NCBI RefSeq assembly: GCF_036884655.1
Contig: NC_088338.1
Span: 2,294,001-2,358,000 of the forward strand
Length of the DNA stretch: 64,000 nt
Direction: 5' to 3'
DNA from: Musa acuminata AAA Group
Lineage: Eukaryota; Streptophyta; Magnoliopsida; Zingiberales; Musaceae
Shown here: piece by piece, positions 13,401 to 25,270 of the stretch
Position numbering within the stretch: position 1 is the first letter of the stretch
How the letters are laid out: each line of letters starts with the position of its first letter
Program-made: the position numbers and the translations under genes
The notes under the pieces: model-generated
Database searches by the model: none
What the model was told of the DNA's origin: nothing
What the model saw: only the letters and a program-made list of their open reading frames with translations

Positions 13401-14188
13401 TTTGTTATATATTTCAAGGAAAAGGTATCTTTACATATTTGTGCGTGATAATATGTCCTATAGAGTCTCCGAAACTAACTCATTCAGCCTCCTGGGTTCA
13501 TTATGGTGGCCTGCAGTATCATAATCAAGGGGTTTGGAAGTCAAACATTCTGCACATACGAGTATTCTGAGGTTCCTCAGAGCTGTGTTCAAGCAGATGC
13601 ACTGACTACTGCTATCTTTTGATCTCCCTAACATGTTCAGGTAACAATCCATTGTCTTCCAATCTGGATGTCCTTCAGCAATTAAATCTTAAGTTTCTGA
13701 GTCTGTTCAAGATTAATTTAGTCAAGAAGTTATATCATAATTTATTGTAAATCTGAGACTAGCTGAAGTTTCTCATGATCAGATTCCTTGGCATCCATTT
13801 CCAATATCCATCATAAGTTGTAGTCACCTGAAGGAATCACTATGCTAAAAGTATTTTGGTCCTATTAACATCAGATTGGCTGATCCTTGAAGCAAATACC
13901 TAGCATGTCACTGTTCTAGTTATTATGGAATTGTCATCAACCTGGCCACATAGCTAAATTGATGTGCCTGCAAAATGAGGTTGCAATAAATATTAGTATA
14001 TTACCACAAGCATAAGCATTGTACTTCCACATTTTTGCTGCAAATAGTTGTTTTATGGATCAACTATCAAATGATTGGAAAAACCTTATGAATTCTTGTT
14101 CTTTATGAGTAGTGGTCGCAGTTTTATCACTGATTTGAAGCTTGTTCACAGATTTTTTCTTAGCCTTCCAAACCACATGTACATGCAG

Positions 14189-14434
14189 AGCTTGTTGTGC
14201 TGCTGGATCAGTTGAGGGCAGTCAATCATTCCTTCAACACATGGAACCCTTCAGGTAGATCCGTTCAACTCATACAACAAAGCTTTCGAGAATCACAGTC
14301 ACCATCGTTCTCGTCAGCCCAACTTCTAGTTCTAACTAGATTTATCTGTACCAACTTGCAGTGAAACATGGCGGAACACGGATTTCACAGCTCACCAACA
14401 TCACTGGGTTGGAGAACAACGTGCTGCAAATAAA
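14189..14434 (+). other. Two consecutive exon-like segments, gene unknown
   Basis: Segment one (14189-14254) is preceded by ACATGCAG and followed by GTAGAT. Segment two (14362-14434) is preceded by ACTTGCAG and followed by GTAAGT. Their phases fit: 2+63+1 bases, then 2+69+2. They read through as LVVLLDQLRAVNHSFNTWNP, then VKHGGTRISQLTNITG and LENNVLQI, with no stop. I do not recognise the protein. There is no plausible start exon upstream, and the continuation downstream is uncertain. It may be a gene relic, exons of an unrecognised gene, or coincidence. Confidence 0.3.
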
Positions 14435-15258
14435 GTAAGTTTGCATCATAGAATACGATTCAAGTCAGGTGCTGTCAAGACAATGTTAATATAGATTATG
14501 ATAAGATGTTTGCTGGTTTAGCCAGTAAGACTTCTAACTATTGATAACAAGATTTGGCAGCAAATCCAGTTCTATATCTGCAAAAGGTGTATTGTTCCTG
14601 TTGTAGGTGTAGGTGACATACACGAGAACTCCTTATCCATGTCTTCAATATCATGATCCCATCCTAGGAATCGCCATCATCCACAGAGGAGGCCACTCTG
14701 AGGACTCCTCTTGAAGCCATGATGTATACAATAACAGTGCCTGACTTGCCATGTGTTTTGAGAACTTGTACTTTAACATTCTTAGAGCATATCTCTACAG
14801 AGAGAGCTGAGAAGGGATCGAGATCGGATCAAGTACAGTGTTGCGCCGCAGCCAGATCTTGACGTCGGCCACCAGTAAGCCCTCCTCCACCACCTGCACA
14901 GAGAGCATCTCTCACACAGTACGTGAGAGAGACAGGAGAAGCATCATGCCATCTCTACTATCGTGGAAGCCTGGTAGCTGTCGAAAGGGGCAGCCCCAAA
15001 GGGGAAGGTATGCATGTGTCTGTATTGGTAGAAACTATCTCAAATCAGATCATGCATGTATTTATATGTATATGTACATATATTTCCAAACTATGTTAGT
15101 TTGTGTATCTTGTGATGTGGTCAACTTGATTGCACGAGAAAAATTCAAGCTTTGTGTATGAATTTTGGTCACCAAATGCATTTACTTAATGGCTTATCCT
15201 TCTAGTCATATTGATGTCAAAATGCAACGAACATCTCATTCAGTATATATTAGTGTAT

Positions 15259-15899
15259 GGTTAATTATTAATTATTTTTTGTATTTAGATCTCTTTACCA
15301 TTACGGTCTATATATTTAAAAAATTATATTAAAATTTTTTATAATTATAAAAATAAAATATATAATTTTATTTATTTTAATGTCATTGATTTTATCGTAG
15401 AAGCACGAAATAATGGATAAAAATATAATTTTAATAATTTAGTTATATATTTTATGGTGACAAACAACGACATCGTTGGGGGTTGTGATGGTAAAAGATG
15501 AAACAAAAAGAGAAGAGGAAGAGGACGACGCGGATGTAATGCATGCAAAACAGCGTTGCTTTACATTTGCATCAACGTCGATGTAGATGCAAGAGTGTCG
15601 ACATTTGTATCGTCCTTTTTCTCCTTTCCCTTTGCCACATCTAGTGTTATCGCTCTTCCTCCTCATCCACAACAGTCACCCGCGACTCTAACGATATCAT
15701 TCTTCGTCACCACTAAAAACATAATTTTGATGTTGAAATTATCTTTTTGCTTATCGTTTGTGTTTCCGTAAAACTAATGACTTTAGGGTAAATGGAATTA
15801 GATATTTTATTTTTATAATTATAAAGATTCTAATATAATTTTTTAAAATTTAGCATCAAAATAATAAAAAGGTGTGGAAGTAATTTGTAATTAGCCCGT
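15259..15899. mobile_element. Foldback element with GC-richer core (same arms as 49604-50728)
   Basis: The left arm (15259 to about 15365) begins GGTTAATTA. The right arm (about 15805-15899) begins, as reverse complement, GGGCTAATTAC. Both then contain AAAAAATTATATTA and ATAATTATAAAAATAAAATAT, so the arms can pair over tens of bases. The core at about 15455-15720 is much more GC-rich, with many CG-containing words, and encodes nothing recognisable. The same arm words recur in the element at 49604-50728, whose core is different. Class is unproven; a MULE or similar DNA transposon is likely. Confidence 0.6.
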
Positions 15900-16264
15900 G
15901 CATGCATTAATTAATATAATAAGATACCAAATGTAGCCTATCAAACTCCATTTTGCATCGATTATTAGATAATTTTTATTTTAATAAAAAATATAAAATT
16001 ATATAATACATATCCTTGAAAAGTCACTCATTTTCATATTTAACTTTCCAATTTATCTTAAACCGGTCGAATAATATAAATATCTAAATAATTCCTACCC
16101 GTATCGGATGGGATATAGTAAAGGTCCGTTTTAAAGGAGTCGGATCGGGTAGACTCGTCAATCCCAAAAAACCCGATCCGCTTGTATCCCCTGAACTCGA
16201 ACTGTTCTAAATAGAAGGCGGAAGAAAGGAGGGCGGCGGCGGAGAGTGGAAGAAGGCCAAGGAG

Positions 16265-18516
16265 ATGGCAGAGCAGCAGCTTAGCATGGGCATTCTCATC
16301 GACATTGTGGACGAGGAGTGGATGCGTGACACTCTCCCCGACGATGGTATCACCTCTCGCTCTATTCACCCCGCTTTTCCTTTTTCTCTTCGTTTAATTC
16401 TACTTGAATCGATCGATCTATCCCGTTGCCGATCGTTTCTTGTACTGACGTTTCTTTTGTTTGTTTGCGTTTTCAGATATCCCGCTGCCGCCTGTAATGG
16501 TCGCCAAGACCGACGACGCTGAAGAAGCGCGTAAGCGAACCCTAAACTACTCCCCTTTTTCGTATAGCGGAAGATGCCGTTCTGAGTATCCGATTGAACC
16601 CTAGTTGGATTCTGCTCTGATCCAATTATTTACCCGCATTAATATTTGCTTTGCTCTTTCCCAATTCATGGCTAATACCTCATGTTAGTTGTAGAAGGTA
16701 ATTTTAGTTAGATCTAAGGTGTTCTGTGATTGTTAACTCAAACCTGCAATTGGTAAATAATTGTCAATAGCTACTCCCGATATTTAATATTCATTAAGAA
16801 GTCAAGTTTGATAAATCCTTTTTGGAAATTGATTATATAGTTGACACATCTTGCAATAATACTTAGTGGTAGAGTTCTCATGGTGGATAGTTGGTCATAT
16901 GCTTGGCGGAACAAATCCAAAGTGGACCACTAGTACAGATCATCAATTACTTCATTAGAGAATCAAGTAATTATCATAACAAAAGGTGCAAAAAGTGGAC
17001 AAACTAATACAGATCATCAATTACTTCATTAGAAAATCAAGTAATTTATCATAACAGAAGTTACAATCTCCATGTTCACTAACATGCTTAATATCAAAAT
17101 GTCTTATTCTTTAACGAATAATCTTAACTAGAGTAGTGTCAGGGCCATACAATGGCAGAACCTAAGGTTAGGGTTTAACCATTTAAGATTTTAACATTTT
17201 TTTGGAAAAATAAAATTGATGATACTAAAATGGTTTTGAAGCAGTTGTTACAAACTTGCTGTAGTGAGTCTTGGAACCGTCCCCTCTCCCAGATCAAGCG
17301 GGATGTTGCTTGAACTACATTCCTACTTATTGTCATGAACAGTAATTTCACAACACTTGGATTTCCTGAGCTTGTCTCGATACCACCCAGGCGGTTGCAA
17401 CCTAGAAATCACTTGTGGGATGAGAGAGGTTGCAACCTCCCATGCGACCCATGTGATGTGGGAAGTTTCAACATCCTGTTGCGCGACCCTGATTTCTCCT
17501 ATCATAAGAGAGGAGAGAAAGTGTTGTGTTTCTCCTTGTATTAAGGAGAAGATTGTACTTGTATTTGTTTATAGTGAATTCCTTCTAGCTTGCCCGTGGA
17601 TGTTTCCCTCAAGTAATTGAGGGTCTTACCATGTTAAATTCCAGTTGTTTTTTTATCTTTGGCTTTATTGTTTTAGCAAGAACCTGTTGCTTGCATCCAG
17701 ATTTTGGTTCTCTCTTTCTAATACTATTATATACATATGGTAGCGGTTAACACTTTAAAGAACTATAGTATAGTGACCACCTTCTAGAACAACTATTTTT
17801 ATTAAAACTGCATAGATGTACAAAAATAATAATGATTTTAAATCAAAATTAAGTTTGAATATATGTGTTACAATTTTGAACCAACAAGAAAAGAATTAGA
17901 ATTATTGTGAATAAGTTCTAGAATGTAAAATCTTCGGCTATATTGAATCTATATTTTGAATGACAAAAGGAGATTGAAGAAAATATTGTTAACATGCAAG
18001 GTGTGTATGCAATGTTGCATGACATTGGCTATTGATGATGCAAATCTCCGGTACTATAATATGGGGTGTACACCCCAAATCATGATTTGTTACACCCAAA
18101 GAATATTATAGTACAACCTGATTTCTTGGATGATTCAGGGTGTACAGCAAATTTCCAAGAGGAGACACCCGTTTTTAAAGTTGCGATAAAAAAATCATGA
18201 TTTGAGGTGTACATAAGTTCCTTAAGAATTATTTGAACAGTTAGATTACTTTGGTGCTTGAATTACATCGAGAGCCAATTTCATCCAATATGCTAGAATA
18301 TTCTATTCTGCCTGGTGAGGTGAGCATGAACATAATAATTTTTTTTCTTAATTTTGTGCTATTGGAGATTGATTGTTTTCTTATATTGGTTAAATGTCAA
18401 AGTGACCTACTCGCAATAGCTAGTTATTTATTTATTTTGTTTCTAACCATCCAGATCAGGAAAGTCAACCAGTTGAAAGAGATGTTTGGCGCGACCTTGC
18501 CCTGGAAAATGTGTAA
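16265..18516 (+). CDS. APC13: Anaphase-promoting complex subunit 13 (BONSAI)
   Basis: A small three-exon gene: 16265-16346, 16477-16530 and 18455-18516, total 198 bases, 65 residues. Introns are phase 1 with GT/AG ends (GATG|GTATCA, TTTCAG|AT, GCGC|GTAAGC, CATCCAG|AT). APC13 is a small structural subunit of the anaphase-promoting complex, the ubiquitin ligase that degrades mitotic cyclins. The protein has the family hallmarks in order: [20 protein letters not shown] (residues 8-27), then the IPLPPV segment (29-34), and the C-terminal [11 protein letters not shown] (55-65). The length fits the family (about 60-70). The start is the first ATG and matches the family N-terminus. Intron 2 is 1.9 kb and contains a tandem repeat, a probable Copia LTR remnant and a foldback element. 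Confidence 0.95.
16921..17067 (+). repeat. 73-bp tandem duplication in APC13 intron 2
   Basis: Two adjacent copies starting AGTGGAC at 16921 and 16994 share long identical stretches such as ACAGATCATCAATTACTTCA and differ by a few substitutions and indels. Confidence 0.85.
17270..17720 (+). mobile_element. Probable Copia-type LTR remnant in APC13 intron 2
   Basis: The stretch contains TTGTATTAAGGAGAAGATTG, TATAGTGAATTCCTTCTAGC and TGCCCGTGGATGTTTCCC. These resemble the R/U5 part of plant Ty1/Copia LTRs (a TAGTGAA...CCGTGGA...TTTTCCC-like order). No internal domain follows, so it would be a solo or truncated LTR. Boundaries are approximate, and the call is by resemblance only. Confidence 0.4.
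18067..18213. mobile_element. 147-bp foldback/MITE in APC13 intron 2
   Basis: The 22 bases at 18067-18088 (TGTACACCCCAAATCATGAT then TT) match the reverse complement of 18192-18213 at 21 of 22 positions. The left end also overlaps a perfect 14-bp palindrome, GGGGTGTACACCCC (18063-18076). The GGTGTACA word recurs at 18138-18146. An intronic transcript could form a hairpin here. Confidence 0.7.
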
Positions 18517-20959
18517 GCACTTCATGTGGGACAAGGTATGGCCAGTCACCAAGCTTGGTGCCTTGAAGCTGCTCGATGATAGTTGACCTGTTTAAAATTT
18601 CAAGTTTCTATGTCTGTGTTGTATTTGTGGAAACAGTTGATGCTAGCTGGATCATGTTCCATGTTATCTCTAGATTTGTACGATTTTCTTTGCGTGTACT
18701 TGATATATAGAAATCTGGTATTGGACTTTGTATAATGTTCAATGGCATAACAATTATCTGTTCTTGTTAATTATTTTATTAAATACTTCTACGTTAGCAA
18801 TATGAATGACTCAGCAACATATAGTCATCAATAACGTAATATGTTATAGGTAAGAACCATAATGGAGTAGCAGACTCGATGCTCGGAGGCCTGACATGAG
18901 CAATAGGTTTAAATGAATTCAAGACGAAAGATAGCTTTTTCTAGGTTCTTCTAAAGTTGAAAGAGCACGTATGAACAGATGAAAAAGGCGCATCATTGTT
19001 CATTGTTATATTCCTTCCGGTGCCAGAACATAATTGCAATAAGCTTAGATCATTGTTTTAGGAATCTACTTAATAGAATATGTTATGATGCATCGTGCCA
19101 TCACCTATCCACAATTTTGTTTCTATTCTTGTTAAGTGAGAGTTTCTGTTTCCTTTTTGAGAATATTTATTTGCTTATGATGCATGCTCTCCTGATTCTT
19201 TGCTTGCATCGACCGGGCAACATGTATGTTCTAAGAATTCTGCCAGTAAGAGTGACGATCTGTTAGACCTCCAGAAATGTTGGTTCTTTCTTCGGCATCC
19301 ATTAAGAAAAGAAGAAACCGTAGCTATTGACCATAGAGTTAGATTATTGCCTCCAGGTTTGTTTCTTCAATAGTAAAATTGGATGTGTTCTTTGTCATTA
19401 CTCTGATATTTCCTGTCTTGGTTAATCAGTTCATGGAAGTTCTTCGTTTATTGTAGGCAATATCAGAGCTGCTACATGATATGATAACATAATGCAACTT
19501 CTTGAGCATGTGATTTTTCGGGCATTTAGATTTTTTTTCTTTTACGGTTTAATGTTATCTACTATTGTGTACATTGGATTGGGACCATTTCATCTGTCAT
19601 TGATTAATGCTCTGCTGTTTTCTATGAATCACCCTGACAGGATGTCTCTTGATGATTTCAGTAATTCATCTGAAACAATTAAGACTATTTGCCACTCATC
19701 TGTGTAGAAAAGCTTAGTAGGTTGCATCTCCCAACTCAATTTCTTGTTGCTATTGCATATAGAAAAGCATTGAGTGATGAAACCTTTATATGATGATGTT
19801 CTTCTCTTTTTCTTTAAGTTTATGGTGTATATGTTGTTCCATCTAAAGTAGATCAACCCACGGTTAGATAATTTTGAAGATCCACTAAGGATTGCTTTAG
19901 TGAAGAATTATATCATAAGGTGCTCGAATCCATTTACCTTTTGTAAAAAATAAATAATTTTTTTATGATTAATGTACATTTACAACTTGATTAATTGTTT
20001 CACTTGTGTGTCCCTTGAATCATGCATTAATCTTCTATCATAACAATATTAGCCAATAAGGCCTTAATATTTTTTGACCATCCGAGTCTCATAGGCATCA
20101 ATGCAAGTTAATGAAGAGACTTGCAGGTAGGGCAATGTGATTGGTTGCTATCATTTTGGTTGATTAATTGTTTTGGTTTTTGCAAGCATTACTACATGAA
20201 CTGCATGGAGAACATGTAAGAAACCTGTTTGAGAATCCAAATCCAAATTCGATTATGTATTTGGATATCTATGAAGCAATTATGGTATAAATGCATGCAT
20301 TATGATTATAATTTTTTTCTAAAAGAATATTATTATCTATAATTTACTAATGTAAGAGCCTATCCTTACCTAACAATTTAAATTTTTATAACATGTAATA
20401 TTTACAACATCCAATTAAGATGCCCATCATAATAATACTAAGTAGTTTTTGAGTTTAAATCTTGTTTTTGCCTTTTTCTATTCATTAGAGTAGTTTGTGA
20501 GTTTGTATTTACCTCTCTCTCTCTTCATTAGGTTTTTAATTAATATTTAAGTAAGATCTTCCTAGCATTAAATTTTATATATCAAGCTGAGTCCAACTTG
20601 TATGGGAGAGGAGAGATTAGAACTTAATATACATTGTGCTTGCCAAACATTTTAATTTTTAATATCATTGGTCGTCCAATCAAAATCTTTATTTGTTGTA
20701 CAACATGGATGGTTTCTGAAGAATCATCTAAAATTAGTTATCAATAATCTTAATCAGTAGTGAGGGTGGGTTTTGACACCAGGATAAGATTGTTCATGAG
20801 AGCCTTAAGAAAAGTAAGAGAAGTTTACACTCTGGTCTCCCAAAATGGACCAAGAGCATATAAAGCATCCACAATGCTTATAACCCAAGTACAATGTTAT
20901 ATATCCATACTTGTCATATATGTTGAATGGCTGTCCATTGATTCCTCCAATGATGATGC
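18517..20959. other. Intergenic, no gene recognised
   Basis: Between the APC13 stop and the convergent HAD-hydrolase stop. AT-rich, with only chance frames up to about 100 codons. The ends must hold the two 3'UTRs. Nothing repeat-like was clear enough to name. Confidence 0.5.
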
Positions 20960-22379
20960 TCATGCAAGGACTGTGGTTTCTTCCACTGCGGTGGCCGCAA
21001 TAACTGGTTTCGTCTGCTTTCCATCCTGCCATATCTCAGGCAATGCTTCTTTTATGTTGTAAATGCTCTCCAGTGCAAGATCAGCCCCTGGTACCGGCAC
21101 TGACCTCCCAACCTGCACAATCGCCCAACAGTGACATGATTCTTGTGAATCCTGTGGATCTTTAGATATATGCTTGCTTTGTTTGCTTTAGGAGAAGAAG
21201 CTGCATGATCCTTAAAAACTCTGGAGAAAGAGGGGGGAGTATTGACTTACAAGGACAGTATGAAGACCTGCTGCCTTTCCTGCTGCAATGTTTTTTGCGC
21301 TGTCGTCAAAGAATATCTGCATGCCGGAGACTATCAATCAGTTCATGTCCGATTGTGAATGGATATGGGAAGTGATCTGTAAATTGTGGCCTACTGTTTT
21401 CTTGGGATCGATGTTTGCGATCCTCATGGCGGTTTCGATGGCTTCCAAAGATGGCTTGCAGAGTATTCTTCCCTCGCAATTGGCCCTATCAGTGTTTGAT
21501 ACATTGTCTCTGAGAGTAGTAGTGACCTTTTCAGTTGGATTCAGTGTCTCGAAGCATATGATTCCTTCAAAGCAGTTTTCCAGGCCCAGCCTGCTTAGAA
21601 CTCTTGCAGCATGAGCTTTGTCTGCATTTGTGAAGATCTGAGAAAAAGATGGCAGTTAATCACATCAAAGAGGAGTAAATTACCAGAATTCTTGTTCGAG
21701 TTCGCAGTTCTCGCTTACCATCTTTCTCTGTGGCATTGAAAGAAGCAGATTCCTCAACAAAGGATCAGGTTTCAGTGTATGGTATGGCAATTTTCCATGA
21801 ACATATGCATGGAACTCATCGTTGTCAAATTTGTAACCCAGTGCCTGTCAACAAAAAGAGGAACAAAGAAGATTCAGTGGATCACACGGCTAATTTGACA
21901 TGCTTCTTGATCAAGTAGAAGTTCACACCTTAAGACCAGCTATTGTTGTCCCATACTCTTTGTACAATTCCAGGGACATTTCTGGGATTTGGCTTTCTTC
22001 TATTTGGAGATGGTGCAGCATGTAATCTGTGGTTCAACACAATTCAACCCTGAGATCAGTGTGATAACTCATTGCCTGGCTATATATTTATCTTGAAAGA
22101 CCAGGATAATTCATTTCAGATAAATGGAAGTAATCAGAAGAGACTGGATTTATGGAATCAGATGTAATGCTGCTGCAGCTAAATTTTACCTTCAATGTTC
22201 TTGCCACAAGCGACACAGATGCCTGAACTAAAAGGATATAAGGTATCATCCAAATCTGAAAATTAGTGAATAGGTATGTAAGGCTTCATTAAAGATCAGA
22301 TCAAATATAACTGTGTCTGAAGTCTGAACTCACCAAAGAGCAGACACTCGTACTTGGATTCACTTACAGCAGCTTCCAT
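20960..22379 (-). CDS. HAD-superfamily hydrolase, pyrimidine 5'-nucleotidase-like
   Basis: Seven coding exons on the minus strand: 22379-22334, 22255-22190, 22026-21929, 21844-21719, 21637-21395, 21316-21251 and 21112-20960. They total 798 bases, 265 residues, and every junction is GT/AG. All four HAD motifs are present: DLDDTLYP with the nucleophile and acid/base Asp at 16 and 18; IFTNAD at 113-118; Lys173 in CKPSLEAIETAM; FFDDS at 195-199. It therefore probably hydrolyses a small phosphate ester through an aspartyl-phosphate. The cap between motifs I and II and the overall pattern match plant relatives of yeast SDT1/PHM8 nucleotidases. The substrate is unknown. The start MEAAVSESKYECLLF is the first ATG in a short first coding exon. 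A CAG just upstream (about 22404) suggests a 5'UTR intron. Confidence 0.92.
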
Positions 22380-25270
22380 TCTCAAATTTTGTTCCCTCAA
22401 AGACTGAAACATAAGCACAATAATCATTAGAGAGCCCCTGAAGAATCAGAAAGACCATCATGCTTCACTCAAGATAGGGGAATGAGATCAACAGATCAAA
22501 TGCAACATGAAAAGCTGAAACAAAAATGAGAGAAGAAAAAGAGAGAAGTTAGAGAGAAGCATCAACAATACCACCTTCACAGGAAGACCCTAATTGAAGA
22601 AACAAAGAGTATGCCAGTATGGATGATTAGAGTGATTTCTCATGAGGATCGATTTATACTAATTAAGGAATCAAGATTGTTGGGTATGGGGGATGACACT
22701 TGCAATTATTCCAGTGGGATATGGTAAGAAAGCGTATATTACTTTTATACATTGAATAAAGCAGTGGATCTGCTTTTGTGCTTTCCTAAACAGATCCAAG
22801 CGTTCACTCATACAGACTGAAGCCAAGTGTGGGAAAGAATACCCTCAAGGAATTCACTGCTACAGAGTCGATTTGTCCATGCGATTTGAATAAAAATAAA
22901 TATAGAAAGTTGACTTGACTTGAACGGTCATGGAGGAACCTTTACATATGTTCAATGCAAGCCTTCCATTTACTTGGCATATCCAGGTTCTACCTCTCTT
23001 CTCTGTTCTTTGCTATATGGCCACTGACTGCTAAATTCCAACTTGTATCTAGCATCAACTTCTGGAATCGGGGAGGAGCAGTTTGCTAGGATTCTACAGA
23101 ATTTAGCGGAGGATGAGAGGTTTATTCTACTTGTGCCTTCTTCTTCTTCTTCTTTCAGTGGCATGCTCTGATAGGACACATGCAGTGTGGACAACTAGAT
23201 ATTGTGGAACGAATTGGAGAAAAGGCAGAAAAGAAGGTTGGTCTGAGTTAGATAAGCATGGAAAGGAGGATGATCTAATACAACGCAACCAGCCTTTAAT
23301 TAGCGGATCATGAGGTGCCTGTCACAACTTGATCTTTTCTTTTTTGAATTCTTGTTTTTATCTTTTTCCTGCATATCATACCAATATTATTATTTTTTCC
23401 ACTAGAATGTTCATACATTCAAAACGACAAAAGTACCCTTAATCACTCCTTTCTTTTTTTTGTTTCCTTCTTTCCCTTTTTTAAAACTCGTGAACCAGTT
23501 TTTCTGGAATGTGGTGGTGTAATAGAGTTTCTTTTGTGCTTAAAGAAAAAAGAACTCATTCAATGAACCTGTTTGACCAATGCAAAATATAAAATAAATA
23601 ATATTAACATCCATCCATTTATATTAATAAAAATATAAAATAATTATAGAAAATAAAACTTAGATCGGTCTTCAGTTTAAAATTCTAATTTTCTCACCCG
23701 TCTACACTGGAAAGCAAAGAAATGTTATTCAACGCAAAGATGTAGAAGCTCGTTCTTTGCATGTGTCAAAAGATTAGTTTAGTTATCTGAGTCTGGAGAG
23801 GCCTATCATCAGAGCAAATAATCTACCTGTCTGAGTCACTTCCAATCCTCATCTAAGCATTTTTTTTAGGTAATTAAGCATAATAAATTATTTTGTGCTT
23901 ATTTTTTGTTGAGAACTGACTGTTATCTTTCCTATGTATATTTGCATAAATGAATTTCAAAACGTGGATAAGGTTGAAGATCCTAATAGACTGTCTGAGC
24001 AATTGGAGGAGCTCAGTCGGAAGACGAGGGGATGTAAGCTGTAGGTGTCAATCCACATTCCTTTCTGGTAATTTTGAGCATATCTGACAGAAATTTGTGC
24101 ATATCTTTCTTAGAATCAATTAATGATGAGTTGAAATTCAATTGCCCAAGTTGGATATGACTCGGAGCCAATCGAGATCTCATTTCATGTCTATCTCTTG
24201 TTGGTATCAGGAACAACCAAATTCAGGAGAAGTCGAATCCTACAAAACTAAGTCGGGGGTGTATTAGGTAAAATTTCTTTGATGCTTGAGTTAGTTTGGG
24301 AGTTAGGTGTCGATGAGGAGCCGAGAATGGTAAAGCCGAAGGCACTAATTGAATGAGACAATCTCGCACTTGAAACCTTCTGTAGTGTGACTTAGGATCA
24401 TTATACTGATAGACGTGTATTGATGTTGGGGATGGTTTCACGTATTCCCCAACCCAAGTGAAATTGTGTTAAATCGAATCTAGAGAATATGTAACGGGTC
24501 AGTAACATTTGGAGAGTGTCATCATGTCAGCCACACATGATGGAAGTGAACATAACATTGAGATATTAGTTATTTGATACTAAGATGTCGGCCATGTAAT
24601 ACTGAAGTATTGGTCACATTATTATTTTTCTATCGTCTCTTAGTTCTGATGCAAATGGATGATGGTATTTCTATTTATCAGATCCTATTCTAAATCTCTG
24701 ATGTAATGCTTTGGGCGACTGGTCGAGGCAATGAGACAATTGAGAGATAATAAACAAGTAGATGTTGCTCATATTTAATACTTTAGTAGATTACTTCGTG
24801 AATGATTACAGCTTGTTGAAAGCTAATGTGATGAACATTGGGAAGATGTATTTGACTGGTACGTAATAAATAGTTTCAGAGTTAATTTGTATAAGGATTA
24901 TTCAGTTCGTTTAGTCTTCTTTTTCTCTTGATTTAAACTCATAATTGGCACAGGAATTAGCAAAATTTTATGAGCATAGAAGAGAAAAAAGAATGCTTAT
25001 CCTTCATGGTAATAATGCATTGAGATAAACTGCAAGATCCATAAGCATCATTTCTCAACTTAATAGAGTACAATATCAATGCCCCCAACACCTCTAGAAA
25101 GAGTAACGCACACTTCCTCTTCTTTCATCAAACCAACGACAAGAGCACATCAAGAACAGGTGACAGGCAAAATAACATGGAACAATTGGAATCAGAACTA
25201 CCAAAAAGATTGGGAGTTCTACAACAGCTAATAAGAACGATGTAGATGTAAAGACATGCATGGTAGGTTT
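22380..25270. other. Intergenic between HAD hydrolase and SAM synthase
   Basis: The right end (about 25000-25270) is probably the SAM synthase 3'UTR. The left end is the HAD promoter and 5'UTR. A short secretory-type frame at 23113-23313 is listed separately. From 23900 to 24900 the DNA resembles decayed repeat sequence, but I could not name a family. Confidence 0.45.
23113..23313 (+). CDS. Possible small secreted peptide, unrecognised
   Basis: A single-exon frame of 66 codons. The N-terminus, MRGLFYLCLLLLLLSVACS, is a textbook signal peptide with a plausible cleavage around residue 19-24. The rest is polar (WTTRYCGTNWRKGRKEGW, then GKEDDLIQRNQPLISGS), with one Cys after the signal. This layout fits a plant peptide-hormone precursor, but I see no CLE, CEP, RGF, PSK or CIF motif. 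The hydrophobic run comes partly from a CTT/TCT repeat, which can create such a frame by chance. No convincing promoter was identified. Confidence 0.3.
   Translation: MRGLFYLCLLLLLLSVACSDRTHAVWTTRYCGTNWRKGRKEGWSELDKHGKEDDLIQRNQPLISGS

Larger units (their letters stand above)
10475..16264. other. Spacer between OBERON4 and APC13
   Basis: The first few hundred bases are probably the OBERON 3'UTR. From about 10600 to 14150 and from 14440 to 15250 no gene is recognised; the DNA is AT-rich with short chance frames only. Exon-like segments at 14189-14434 and a foldback element at 15259-15899 are listed separately. The last 200 bases before 16265 are the APC13 promoter and 5'UTR, without a clear TATA box. 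Confidence 0.5.
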
